A stretch of 64,000 nt of DNA from Endomychus coccineus (taxonomy: Eukaryota > Arthropoda > Insecta > Coleoptera > Endomychidae): contig OY294068.1 of the NCBI GenBank assembly GCA_958510875.1, positions 200,371,997 to 200,435,996 on the forward strand. Reading direction: 5' to 3'. The notes beneath the pieces are model-generated. The model was given only the letters and a program-made list of their open reading frames with translations. It ran no database searches and was not told the DNA's origin. Shown one piece after another: positions 22,340-34,909 of the stretch (positions are counted from its first letter, which is position 1; every line of letters begins with the position of its first letter). The position numbers and the translations under genes are program-made.

Positions 22340-23830
22340 TTTCCACTGTGATTTTGTAGTTATTACCTATATTTAGTTTGTTTGGTGTGATATTGAAGGA
22401 GTTGGGGATGGTGGAAGGCCTGATAATCAAACTGGAGAGGGAACTAGAGGGAATATGTCCTCTAACCCTCCAAGGCACTATAATCCAGCTGGCGGGTGGA
22501 GTCATCCTTGATTCTAAGCTAACCTGGAACCAACAGGTCGCAAAAATTAAGAACAAAGCAGTGGCAACACTAATGTTAGCCAGACGTCCAAAAGGAAGCA
22601 CATGGAGCTAAGTTCCAAGATATCGTCTTGAACTTATAAGATTGTGGTGAAATCCATGATTAGTTAAGCATCTTTGGTATGGTGGACAAAGATCACCTAG
22701 AACATAGCTGCGGCAGAGTTGAACGGAAACAACACCAACAATAGCCATGGAAGTGCTACTGGACGTACACCCAAAAACGAGTAGAAGATTGGGCTATAAA
22801 AGAATCAAGGAACCACATTATTTCCAAATACCCCCTTCAACACAACTTCCAGGTAGTTATTCAGGAAGGGAGGGAACGGACAATGGCAAACCTGGCGAGA
22901 AAGGAGAAGCAGCTGGTGCAGGAATAGACAGTGACGGAAAGAACTCTCTTGAACCCAAAAGTGACATAGAGACTGGTATATGAACCTCTTGAACTCATCG
23001 CGCTGGCAGAGCCCAACAAAATAGTTTTTATGTGAACCCCATCACACTGTGGCATCGAGAGCAACAAAAAAAAACAGATAAACAAAGACACATATAGCAT
23101 ATATAGCAGAAAATTTCCAGGAAGAAGGAGTAGAGCATATATCCCATCCAACTACCTAAAAAGCCCATCAGTGCAGCCCCCACCCCGTCCAAATGATCTA
23201 GAAATCCGACAAACCTTGATGAAACAGAAGAAAAATTAGTAAACAAAGAGACATCGCATTCGATTCAGAACGGGACGTTATAAAAGAAAAATGTACGTAG
23301 CAATTCGGCCTCGCGCTATTGTAATAACATAGAACCTAGTAGCAATGGAAGTACTATTGGACGTACCCTCAATTGACATTGCGATCATGAGGCAGGCTAT
23401 AATTGGACTAACAAAAAAACACATTACTCCCAAGTACACCTTCAACACAACTTCTAGGTAGTTATTCAGGAACTGAGGGAACGGACAGTGCCAAACCTGG
23501 CGAGAGAACCTGGTATACAGACGGGTCCAAATTCAGGGAAGGAATAGACAGTGAGGGAAGGAACTCTATTGAACCTAAAAGTGACATCGAGACTGGTATG
23601 GGAACCTCTTGAAAAACTCAGCGCTCTGGCAGAACCCAACAAAACAGTTTTGATGTGGGTCCCATGACACTGTGGCATCGAGGGCAACAAAAAAAGAGTT
23701 ATACTAACCACTCGGAGTGACAAAAACCACTGTATCCGAGGTTGCTTACGCGATGGGTCAATGAACATCAAAGAGACCGCTGAAATGAAGCTACTCGTAT
23801 GTGCCAAGGGAAAACAATTATTAGAGAACC
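22340..23830 (+). mobile_element. LINE with RT end and duplicated RNase H region
   Basis: The plus strand first gives an RT C-terminal block (22378-22611) including GGVILDSKLTWNQQVAKIKN. Two related blocks of about 340 bp then start with MEVLLDV (22747 and 23346). They share GREGTDNGK-like sequence, a NSLEPKSDIETG-type stretch and a remnant of the RNase H WYTDGSK box (clear near 23511-23535), followed by a PSHCGIESN motif (near 23037-23065; degenerate in the second). The element therefore carries a tandem duplication of its RNase H region. Many stops are present. Confidence 0.75.
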
Positions 23831-24420
23831 GTCGAAGAACAGTACATCGTTTCCATTTTGGAGAACAATTTCTAAAAATTGTCTCAACAATACATAATTC
23901 CTTAGTTTACTTATGAGATTTATCACTTTTGCTATTTAATTTGAGACTAGAGTAGTGTGGCTTTTACCCAAACTATAACAAAATATGCCACTCTTGCGTT
24001 TAACGAAATAACCGCACCCTGCCTTGTTCAATTTTTGCGAAAACAATCACTAGGTACTAGGTACCATTTCACGTGTATCTGTAAGAAATAAACTGGCCTC
24101 CAAGAATACATCTCATCACAAAAATTGCAGAACACTAAAATAATAATAAATTATTGACTTCAATTCAACAATAAATATTCGAAGGAAACTGTGCTTAAAC
24201 CCAAAATATTTGGGTATTATGCAGACCAATAAATAATGATTATAATAATAATATAAGTATAAATCCTTTTGCTGTAATAGAATTGTTGTAACATTCTTTT
24301 TCGAAAGTTTAGTGGTCAATTTTATTAAAGGAATTTGGAATCTTTTTGTAAAATATAAAACACATATGGTTTATGCCATGTTGACTGGTATCTAAGCAGT
24401 GTGGTGATGTATATCACAGT
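23831..24420. other. AT-rich intronic sequence
   Basis: No supported gene or repeat. The stretch 24120-24320 is extremely AT-rich. Confidence 0.5.
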
Positions 24421-24680
24421 TTAGTTCGAATTCATATTTCTTTTCATGAACAAGCAAGTATGTGTCTCTAAAACCATCAATCTAATGCATGTCTTTTGAA
24501 TTTCAAGGATGGACTCCTCATAAGAACTGTTTTCCCATATTATTGTTGCATAACACATTCTACTACGGAAATTGCAATAGTACTTTGTGATTGCGCTTTC
24601 TATGGAACCCATTTGCGCCATCCCTCGTAAAGAGAAAATTGCTGAGGATAATTTCTTGGTAAGTATTTCGATGCGCATAC
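24421..24680 (-). mobile_element. Jockey-like LINE RT C-terminal fragment
   Basis: Read on the minus strand: LTKKLSSAIFSLRGM, then YYCNFRSRMCYATIIWENSS and ILEIQKTCIRLM. These are the usual blocks after the RT palm in Jockey-like elements (KLS, YGIILWG, QKR-IR). About 85 codons are open. Both sides are truncated. Confidence 0.75.
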
Positions 24681-25154
24681 GCTATTAAGTTTTATAAAAT
24701 GCGGTAGTAAGTCCCATTCGACACGTACACAATTTCTGTACAACTTATTAAGACTCATTTTTACGTCTTGGTTTATGTTCGCCGGTTTTATTTCTTCGAC
24801 GGCGAACTATTTCCCTACTCCCGCAAGATAATGAAATAAGTTTTATGTTTTTAATTCGGGCTAAAACAGCGGAATCGCTCGCATTCTTTGCGAAACTTCT
24901 ACAATTACTAACCGTTTTATGCGAGCCATGAAATCGACATATAAACTTGATTCCTTGGAAAAACGAACAACAAGCATACTTGAAGGTAGAGTATCGTCCG
25001 AACCAGCGTTTCAGACGTTTTCGAGCAAGCCGAGCGAAGCGGCGGCCGAGATACGTATATTTAAGCTTTTCAATGCTTTTAGCGCTGTCGGAATTCGTTC
25101 TTAAGCGAAATACTTCAATTTAATTCGAAATGAAGTGTTATAAATTATTATATC

Positions 25155-25720
25155 TTCATAGAGCTCAGCGTCGACGTGTAGGGTAATTCGATACCTCCTA
25201 TCCGGAGCACCGACTTCTGGGCCAGCAAAAAAAATGTGCTTAGCAACGTAGCAACGTAAGCATAGCCAGTGGGAACGTGGAGTTGAAAAGAGCCTTCAAG
25301 GACTTTTGTTGCACCTGGTCCTATTTCTATAGGTCTATAGTGGGGTGGTACCCCACGTTACATAAAAACTAAGTCCCTTGGAAAAAAAGGAGTTCTTCAC
25401 CACCTACTCGTTCGGTAAGCTAATCTTCTTGAGCAGCCTGTTTTTACTCCCTAATAAGGTATAATCCATTGTTTGCTTTAATTTATTTTACTTAGATTCC
25501 ACACTCAAAGTAATCAAAATGTTTTTAATTTTGTTTTTCATTGTTGTTGAGATAATATATCTCTAAAGTTAGGAGTAATTTTCTAGTCAAGGCAAGTAGA
25601 ATTTCAACCTATGCTAATTTTTGTTCCTGATATTAGATAGAAATTAAATTGATTTATCAAGTTGTGTTCATATAAGTGTACAGTCAACGAAGAAATTCTT
25701 CAAATTCAATGAACTCTAGG
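25155..25720 (-). repeat. Dispersed repeat, copy 1 (paired with 34910-35710)
   Basis: This shares long stretches with 35040-35710, such as GTGGAGTTGAAAAGAGCC, TTCACCACCTACTCG and TATAATCCATTGTTTGC, and the end near CAACGAAGAAATT. Copy 2 includes a minus-strand LINE C-terminal motif, so this is probably a more truncated copy of the same LINE-associated repeat. Orientation is taken from copy 2. Confidence 0.7.
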
Positions 25721-26810
25721 AGAGCGCAACCTACGTTAACCTACGAATATTTAAAAAAGTTTAGGTTAGTTGTACCCAAAATCGTTGAATACCTGTTCAA
25801 CGTGACAACACTGCATCACATGCTTAACGTGAACGATAGGACCACTATGTGTCCATCCCATACTTTATTGAATATGCCTCGAATCGAAGAAAAACAAGAC
25901 GATGGCACCGACCATTATTCATTTTTCATTGGGAGGGGAGTCGTTTCAAATTGAAATTTGACCACGTACCCCTATTAGTGATTCCAAAGCCGTGTGAACG
26001 GAATTATTTGTAACGATCCCGGCTAGTAATTTATCGCCGACATAAACCTGACTTTAGGTTAACTCTGACCAATAAAATTAGTAGCCGGAACTAGTGTTCG
26101 ATAATCCGAGATGACCCTATCAATTCCGCCTGCATGGAAATACGTGCAGGTTATATTTCCTTCCGTCGTACCTTATGTAGGAGGTAAATTCTTCTTGAGC
26201 TAGCACGTCTAAATTTCGATATAACATTCCTCAAGCCGTTCAAACTAAAAGACGCAAATTTATGAGTCTTCTGTATTGAGATCGGTGGGGACACAGGATT
26301 TGTGAGGAATTTCTCGTTTATAGGGATTTTGCTGTTTCAACAAAACGTTGAAATTTCATGGTGTTAAGTTGTTAGATTGTCAGGTCCGTTGTAAGTCATT
26401 TTTAAGTGGATATACGTGAACAATAATTGTTAAAAACTACTACAACTCAAGTTAATACACATAACTACATATGTGTGAAGTTGATACTTTGAAATATGTG
26501 TAAGTGTTAATTGGTATTATTTCACCATTGCGCTGGTAATGAAAACATAATCAGCAACCGAATACTATCCATAATAGTGTTTATAACAGATTTACCACAC
26601 TGTAAGAAAGTAGAAGTTGTTAGATTCATTAAGTTCTTTATGTAACAAAATTTGGCAGAAGACGAATGCTTAGCTATGATAAATGTTAATGTTAACCATC
26701 TGGAGATGCTTAGGTAGCGGGTTATTCTAGAACCGCTGTTGATCTTGAAATTGAAGTTTTAAACGTCTTTCTTGCTTAAGTTAAATAATTAGTAAATAAG
26801 GAATCAGTTA
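25721..26810. other. Intronic sequence without recognised features
   Basis: No supported gene. The open frame at 25676-25954 overlaps the repeat end and resembles nothing known to me. Confidence 0.4.
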
Positions 26811-27128
26811 GTGATACTTAGTAAAGAACAAATATGTACAGGAATGTCCACCCAAAACATTCTGAATTGGAGGCCTCAAGAGAGGGAAAGGATTATTATC
26901 TATGTTTCTGTTTATTGGTTAAGCAATTCGGGGATCCTTCCCCTAGTTGTAGATTGGTTTTTGAGGAAAAAACGTATATTAAATAACAAGAGCAATGCCA
27001 AAAATATTTGTTTAACCAAAGATGATGGCAAACTCTATACAACACTAGAAGAAAAAGGCAACTTTTTGCTGAAATTACTCTTTGGATCGGCAAGGCAAGG
27101 ATCCTCCCAATATCGCTACCATCGATGA
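26811..27128 (+). other. Open frame, possible LINE linker
   Basis: A 105-codon frame whose second half (KNICLTKDDGKLYTTLEEKG, then NFLLKLLFGSARQ) has the style of the region between endonuclease and RT in Jockey-like LINEs. The first half is not recognisable. No RT box follows in frame, so the assignment is weak. Confidence 0.3.
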
Positions 27129-27182
27129 CCATGTACCTGATATTTTCGAAAAGTTTTTGATGTCAAATTCGTAATTATCGAA

Positions 27183-27545
27183 CAAAAAAAAACCCTATAG
27201 CGACTTATCACACGATAATTTCAATGTCGTTAGAGTATTTCTTCTTGAAATTTTCTTTTATTTTTCCGGAATTTTCAAAAAATTGTTTTTTTCACATTAC
27301 TTTTAATTTTTGTATTTTAACGTGCACATCGAAAACACATATGCTAATCAACACGACACTCAAAAAATTACGTTTAAGAAAAATAAGAATTCATAAAAGA
27401 AATTATTTGTTTCTCCGGAAAATGGTATTTTTCAATTTTTTAATTACTAAGTTCGTTTTCAGCGACCAAAAAAAACCCGCCCCTATAGTGACTTATCACA
27501 TGATAATTTTAATGAGCTGGAAAGATTTTCTTTTCAGGTTTTCCA
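27183..27545 (+). repeat. Direct repeat pair about 290 bp apart
   Basis: A block with CCTATAGCGACTTATCACAC then GATAATTT at about 27193-27222 recurs as CCTATAGTGACTTATCACAT then GATAATTT at about 27481-27510, each preceded by an A-run. The rest of each unit is rich in T and similar in style but diverged. This looks like an old tandem duplication. Confidence 0.5.
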
Positions 27546-28610
27546 AAGATTTCCGCAAATTTTCCTAGTTTTGGTCTACTTTGGATCGAAATACGCGACT
27601 GCCATCATCTTTCATGTATAAAACTATAATCGCGTGGAAAATGACCAATTTTGTATGAAAATGACGAAATTTCCCTGATTTCCAGCCCATTGAATATGTT
27701 TTCCGGGAAAACGACCTCGGATTCAGGATTTTTATAAATTTAAAGTTATCTTTAAAAAGGGGGTGGAAATAGGGTTAATTTAGCATTTAGGGGTGAATGG
27801 GAGGTCCTGTCCACTTAGTTCAACCCTTACGAATGATCCAAGTCGGCCACAGAATATCATGCAAAAAGAATTTTTCCTATACAACGCCATGCTTTTTTTA
27901 GAAAGATCCCCAGCTTATTGACTGGACTATTCTTCTGCGAAGAGTATAATCAAAGTGTATCCTTAGTGTGAAGTCTTTTAATGTATCGCTCACGACCTTG
28001 CATTATAGATATTTCCCAGTACTACGACAATGTAAGTATGATTAAATAAAATCACGAGAGAAACTCAACACTATAAAAACGTGAATGTTGTTGGATCCGG
28101 GGCGAGTCTCTCCGGCTGATATATCTGAGACAATTCTCTGTCGAGTGTCTAATTTATCAGATACATTTCTTGTCAGCAAGTGTTCCACTCATGTCCAGAC
28201 ATCGCAAACAGGGAGTCATTTATGTATAAACACTAAAAGGATCCATTTGTTTTATACGTTCTTGTACTACTTCCGATGCGCGTCTGAATCTACAAGTAGC
28301 TTTGTTTACAGATATTGCATATAATTCCGTAGCGTGCAGCTGACGCTGTCAGAATATCTAATCTACAGTTTCTCCAGGTTGGCTGAGGCAATTCTGCTGC
28401 TTTAGTTCAGGTTGTACAACTGTAAATTTGAATTTAAATTGGGTAATTGCAACAGGCTTTCGTGATACGTTTAATAGGTGTGTTGAAGAATGGTTCTGGT
28501 TATAAGAGCGAGAATGTGGCCATCGAATAATTTTATGGTACAATGTAATGTTATAAACTTCAAAATACGCTTTAAATAAGTGTATGAATGTGCATTGTGT
28601 ATAACTTATT
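27546..28610. other. Intronic sequence without recognised features
   Basis: No supported gene. Short open frames at 28085-28324 and 28358-28543 have no recognisable similarity. Confidence 0.4.
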
Positions 28611-28985
28611 TTGGGAATAAATTGCTTAACAAAAGCAATGCAAACGAATTTCAGAGGAATGTTACAAAAGTCATATATACGTGATACAGAGAATAATATT
28701 CCCTCGAATATTAAATATTTTTTCCACTACGTAAGTGATAAACGAAACACCAACGAATATACTAATGAGATGTCCTTTAACGGAGCAAAGGTCTCATATG
28801 GAAATGATATTGCTAATAGTTTTGCAGGACACTTTTCTTCAGTTTATACGAATAAAAAATTAAATATTCCGATATTGTTTTAACTTGGTCAAATTTATTC
28901 AGCCATAAGCAAGTTGGACTCAAACAAGGGTTCGGGTCCTGATGGAATATCACCTGTTTTTGCATTGCAGCAGTCTTACAGGCGT
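28611..28985 (+). mobile_element. Jockey-like LINE, start of RT domain
   Basis: An open frame (28611-28883) reads SYIRDTENNIPSNIKYFFHY, VSDKRNTNEYTNEMSFNGAK and IANSFAGHFSSVY, the usual region before the RT of Jockey/CR1 elements. After a frame change, AISKLDSNKGSGPDGISPVF (28901-28960) is the first RT motif. The element then stops abruptly, joined to unrelated GC-richer sequence. Confidence 0.8.
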
Positions 28986-29345
28986 AGGAAAAACTCGCAA
29001 CATCCAAAGGTTCCTTTCTCTGAATGTTCAGTATTGTACCCATGGACATCCTCTAACCCAGAGGACGGACTGGGAGTACAAGGACTCCGGACCACTCCCG
29101 TCAGGTGGACTCGTGTGATTCACGAACGGGTTCAAGACGTTGATGATGTTGATGACGGTGGACGAAACTATTTCATACCTGTAGAATGTTCAGTACTGGC
29201 ATCTTTTAGGTTACAACACCTCAGCGCATACATGCTGCCTGATAACGTAACAGACATCAGTCCATTCAGATTCCTAGCCTTCGGCGTTGCCTTAAGCCTC
29301 CTGGGCTAAGCCAATCAAGGGACGCACAATGGACCCAATCAGGTG
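28986..29345 (+). other. GC-richer segment of unknown origin
   Basis: Just after the LINE fragment, base composition rises and an open frame runs on to 29309, including GLRTTPVRWTRVIHERVQDV. Because it continues the LINE frame it looks chimeric. I do not recognise the protein. It is probably part of another mobile element. Confidence 0.35.
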
Positions 29346-31304
29346 GTTTAAGTGCACTGAACTTGTCCGCCCCCGTCCTGTTTGACTGTTTGATTGGATA
29401 CTACAATTTTATATCTGAAGTAAAGTTAACAGTTCAACTAGAAGTTCATTTTCAAAAGTAGCTATTAATTTACTTTTACCGTTTGTAGTATCTAATTCAT
29501 AGCATGTATAAATGTGGGTTATGATCCCCTATGGTAACATCAATCATCCAAAATCCACAATCACCACCCAAAATGACAAGTGACGGATAGAAAATTCCAG
29601 AATTCGGTATAAAACATGAGTTTTACACAATCCTTCGCGTTGGATACCCAAAAAATATACAAACTTGACTTCTGCAGCAAAGATCTTAGGGAAGTGACCC
29701 GATTGACGCTATCTTGATGTTGTTGAAATACATTGGCTCTCAAAAGATTTTCTAACGGAGTATATCTCTGCCAGAGAATTTTAGATCATAATTTAATCAT
29801 ATTCACCGATAAATTCTGCAAAATATACCTGAGATATTATGAATTCCACAAATCTGTTTTTGTTTATTTCAGATCTACTGGCGATCACAACTTAAGTGTC
29901 GAAATACGTATTCAATTACAATTATCATTATCGACGAATTTTTTCATTCGGTTGAAACGGTGCAAGCGAAGTAGAGTGCTCTATCAATAATAAAAAGGCT
30001 CAACGTTGAAGGAAGATCGGCTTTTAGGTAATCTAACGCTACTCTTGAACACGACGTGCAATTTAAGATTGAGAGTAAGGCATGAGAGACAACGGTGTTA
30101 ACGTGTAAAGAGCAAGATATCCTTGGTCTCGGGAGGATTTGTCGGAAGCAATTTTGAAGACGGCACATTAGCATATAAATACCGAGTTCATGAACACGTA
30201 TTGCACGGCTGGTTAATTATCCGGCTTGTGGAGTACAATTCTGAGATAATGAGAATTACAGTAAACAAACCGTATCCATTCTTTGTCGACTGCGAAACTT
30301 TCAGATCCCTTTATAATTTGACATTCTCGGGATAGTTCACGTCGAGATGTACTTTTTTGTCGTGGACCTGATACCTTCAATATCGAATATGATCCTCAAG
30401 CATACAGGTTGTTTTCATCCAAACCATCAGTTCACTTTGTGTTATTCCATGGTGACAGCAAACATTGTCTCGCTTACGTGATTGGGAAGAGTGCATTTCG
30501 TTTACGTCAGAAATGATGCTGCCGTTAACATTTAAGTTATCTAATGTTTCTTTACATGATTTCTTCCTACCTAGCAGCTTATTTACTATAGACCAGAATG
30601 CCTGAATGCCTTGGGTTCATTATTATTAGAGTTGTTAATAACATTTGTATTCAATTTTCTCTTTTCTTGAGAGATGTGAGGGATGTAAAAATGTGGCGAT
30701 AATATGACAATACAGATAAAAAACTATAACATTCAATAATTCAGCATGATGCGCTCAATCTGACGGACAGAGGGTCCTGAATATGAACGAATGAGTGGTA
30801 GAACTGATGCATTGGAGACCAGTCGCTAATTAAAAAAAAACAAATATTTGAATAACTACTCGGTATGCAGACGCCTGAAGATAGTAACGATTTTGAAGTT
30901 GCCATAATTAACTTCCTTTTACAGGAAGTTCAAAGTTTCGATTTCGAATCGGCTATTTCGAATACCGCTGAATCGAAACTAATTTAGTCGACAATGCGAA
31001 AGTTTACAAACTCCATTAGTCAGAAGGCGAAAATGTTTTTGGCTATTTATAACTCGCAAATTGCGTATTCATTATGAAACGTTAACAATACGGTTCATTC
31101 ACGATTCATTTGGGAGAAATGCGATCGCCCAATTCATTATTCGGACACAGATCATGAATATTGTAAAATTTTAGGTATTAAGGAAATATCCTGTGTTCTA
31201 ATAAGAAATATTTTATTTGTTTCTGAAGGTTTGTGTATTGTATTCTTTAATTCTTATATTAATAATTAATTATAGAGATTAGCTGATCTTGTGATAGAAA
31301 CAAA
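29346..31304. other. Intronic sequence without recognised features
   Basis: No supported gene or element boundary was seen. Confidence 0.45.
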
Positions 31305-31590
31305 CCAATCGAGTTTATTTTTTGCAAGAAAATGGTCTAAATTATGGTGAATTCCATCAACTTTCGGTTCCAGTTGGCCAACTTCCTGGCGATTATGAAT
31401 GACCTTGTCATCTTTGAATTGGGTATAGTGATTGCTGGCTCAAAAAAAAACAATTGAGTCTATTTTTTGGAAGAAAAAGGTATAAATTATGTTAAATATC
31501 AACTTCCGGTGCCAATTGACCAATTTCCAGGTGATGATGAATAATTCTGTTATTTTTGACTTCGAAATCGTAATTAGAGACCCCAAAAAC
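31305..31590 (+). repeat. Two diverged tandem units of about 135 bp
   Basis: The block AGTTTATTTTTTGCAAGAAA through the CAACTTTCGGTTCCAGTTGG part (31311-31381) recurs as AGTCTATTTTTTGGAAGAAA through CAACTTCCGGTGCCAATTGA (31457-31520). Part of the unit may continue past 31590. It is a diverged minisatellite-like repeat. Confidence 0.6.
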
Positions 31591-32734
31591 CTCGAGCAGG
31601 TATTTATGTCTCAAAATAACAATTTTTTTGGGATCTGGAAAATTTGTTAATATAAATTGTTTATAAACGGTCAATTTGTTGATAAAACAATTGTGCCAAT
31701 TTCCCATGTTGAGACTGAGTGACTAATGATTCTTCTGACATCAAAAACATTTTGCAAGTTTCAGACAAAGATCAACTGTACAAAGATATTCTGAAATAAA
31801 ATCTTCCAATGACATGTTTTTATGGCAATATCTGATTGAAAAAAACTGTTTCCTGTCCTTAAAAAAAATTGCTAGCCAATTTAGACTAATTCCTAGTATA
31901 CCATAAAACTCTAATTGAATCGGTCTTGCTGAGATGGCAAAAATTTCCAGCGAAGCAGTCTCCTTTTTCAAAGCTATCTAAAACATTTTCTACAAAATAA
32001 TGTGTAGTCGTATTTGTTGATAATTTTGGTTCAAATTCAAATTAATTATCACTCAAAACTTTATACTTGATCAAAAACTGTTCAAGTCGTGACAAAAACA
32101 ACATTCAAAATATTTTGATAAGGTAGAGGGAAGTGTTATTGGGCGGTATTCTTAATACCCACTCGCTCAAGCGACGGTCTCAATAATACCATCATTTGAA
32201 AGGACATCAGTCATCAAAAAAGAACGTTACACAATTCATGCATTAAGTGTGCTAATATTTGTACAAAAGGATCAATAGAAACGCAAGATAACCTGAATTA
32301 CAGACGTTTTTGTTGAATAAATAGGCGAATTTAATTCGCAAATAACTTTGCCGCCTGCGAACATTTCGTAATTTCATTACAAAGTCAATACTCTTGCATA
32401 ATTAATGCGGGTTACTTACGGAAAATCGCTTTTAAATTGAGCAACACAATGGAAATTTCAGGAGCTGTCAATGAAACGATAAAATCTACAATTTTCTGTC
32501 TATTTCCCGTTTCGGACCGATATAAAAGCGTCAATTTATGTGTCAATAAAATCAGATAACATCGGGAACACTTTAGAAGCATTTTTCGTACCACAAAGTG
32601 TTTCAACAATAACGATAGTAGATAGAGTAATAACCACCCCCATAATTACTGATCATTACTAGTCATATTACGAATAATAAATTATGCCTTACCATGTATG
32701 CAATGGTATGTTGTGAGAAAACTCAGCAGCAAGT

Positions 32735-33800
32735 CACACTCTACCTTGTATACTCCTGATTCCTGATCTTTTTCATCCTTATCTTTGTTATTTTTAATAT
32801 ATTTGCCTACCGTATTATTTTTTCTAAAAGATGTAGTCAATTGCATACAGTAACAGAAAGTTTAACTACATACATTATTGATCTATAATTATGAGTCTTT
32901 ACTGTACTAGGATAAACTAACTTCATTGCTTTATTATAATCTTTTTTCTTAAGTAAATCAAACACAATTTTTTCGTTATAGCCGTTATTAGTTAGTGTGG
33001 AGGGGCTTACCTTGGGCAGACAGTCTTATCAGATGTCGGTCCCTATATTACCGGCTGAGAGGTCACAGGGTGAGATCACCGGCCGAACGCACGTGTCAAA
33101 CACAAGTCCGAATATTGAAGCACGTGTCAAATACTTGTCAAAACAAGGGTCTTAATGTTGGAACAAGTGTTTGAATGTTAAAGCACGTGTCTGAATGTTG
33201 AAACACGTGTTCGGCCGGTAATATAGTGACAATGCTTACCAGTCATCTGATAAGACTGTCTGCATCTGTCTGTTCAAGGTTTGCCCCTCCCCACTTTAGT
33301 TTTATAATTAAAAAACCTTATGATGATTTGATTCTGACTTGGGAATAGTAACAAGTCTTTGTATAATGCTTTGAAGAGTCAGTTTATGTTGTATGGGGTG
33401 GTTTGAATTTTTGTGGATAATAATGTCCGTATGTGAAGGCTTATGATATATTGAAAAGGAATGTTTACTATTTAATTTAGTTATTGTTAAGTACAAAAAG
33501 TTAATAGTTTGATTGACTTCTACTCCAACCGCGAATTTAGTTTTGGGGTACAGATTATTTAAATGTTGAATAGAAGAATCTAATTGTCTTTGTATTCCAT
33601 TAAAGCATGTTGATATATCGTCAACATACCGATGCCAATAAATGAATCTTTTTATAGTAATGTGTTTGTGGATTTCCTATTCTAATTCATTCATAAATAT
33701 TTCTGCCTGATAAGGACTCAATTGGTTTCCCATTGCTAACCATTGTTTAATAGAAACTATAGATATGAATTTTCAACAAGTAAGCACCAAAACCATCCAA
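32735..33800 (-). mobile_element. Penelope-like element B, split by a MITE
   Basis: Read on the minus strand from 33800 down: QLSPYQAEIFMNELE, then WHRYVDDISTCFNG (an RT YVDD box kept), then LTITKLNSKHSFSIYHKPSH, IIIHKNSNHPIQHKL and RLVTIPKSESNH. The match to PLE A continues past a 302-bp insertion (32994-33295) to GVYKVEC, the very start of the GIY-YIG module, where it stops near 32735. Frame breaks are present. The catalytic aspartates survive but the protein could not be made whole. Confidence 0.85.
32994..33295. mobile_element. MITE inserted in PLE B
   Basis: A 302-bp element with terminal inverted repeats of about 45 bp. They share AG(T/G)-rich ends, the GAGGGGC box and CAGACAGTCTTATCAGATG. 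It is flanked by an exact 6-bp duplication TTAGTT (32988-32993 and 33296-33301). PLE A lacks it at the matching place. The interior holds about five copies of a 20-bp unit like GAATGTTGAAACACGTGTC, with four CACGTG sites at 33090, 33121, 33184 and 33204. No coding capacity. The superfamily is not certain. Confidence 0.8.
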
Positions 33801-34909
33801 AATTCCAAGTAACTTATTCGCATGAGCTACCAACAATGATTAGTTAAAAGCGTTTATGCATTTAACAAAACCCACATTTTACGATTAAACCGTGCACGGA
33901 TTCGTACGAAAAACAAAATAGAACGCGCGTTTTATCTCCATGCATATGCAATAACAATAGGTGGAGATTCCATAGTTTCGGCTTGAATTAAATTGAAATA
34001 GAATATAATTTCGTGGAACTTGTTAGCCGTAAATAATAACCCATTATAATGAAGTTACTAAGTTTGAACGAAACAATGAAACATCAATTTTACGTTCGCT
34101 TCTGTTAATTTATTATAAACGTTTCAGAGACCGTGTTATTTACTGTGAAAAGTTCAATTTATATCTCTTGAAATTTATCGCTTAAAATCCGTTGGTTTGC
34201 CGTTTGTTTTTATGGACTTTGAACGTATCCAACTTCGGAATTTAATGCATAGTTCAACGTGATATAACATTAATACAGCGCGGAAAATTAATATGTAATT
34301 TATTTAAATTTATGGCATGATTTTGTTGAAGTCAATATATAATAAAATATTTAATGAGCTTTATGTATTCTCTGCTTGCATGCGATTTCATTCCCATTAT
34401 GAGCATTATGCATGAAGTTTCAATCAATTTTCGCCTCAAATAATATATATTGCTTTCGATTTTCCCGTTTCCAAATATATCAGGAGATCGAAACAATTTG
34501 ATTTCTGTTTTGACGCGATGACTCTCACCATTTCACCATGGGCGAAATATTCCCTGCATATTTACAATTTCCATTAGTAATATTTTACTTTCTGTCTATT
34601 GATTTATCTATACTACAGTTGCGTCTGGGGAAATGGATTTTTTAGAGCAACTAATGAAATGCTAACGGGATGTAATATAATGGAAAAATGTTGTGTAATC
34701 ACGGCAATTTTGATGTTAACTCACATGAGTCTATTCACCTTATAGAGCGGGCATTGACAATTCAATCAGATTTTTTTTCTATACTTTGACTACATGAGAA
34801 GAAAGCCTATAATGTTGGGAGAAAATTATGTGAGCCACCAATGGAATATTGGGAGAGGTGATAGGCATACGAATTTTTCTTGACGGTTTGGAGGTTATAG
34901 CATAAGGAT
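33801..34909. other. AT-rich intronic sequence
   Basis: No supported gene or repeat. Confidence 0.5.

Noticed and set aside
33060..33210. CRISPR-like array in the CACGTG repeats
   Set aside because: The units are short, uneven and lie within a MITE in an animal genome.
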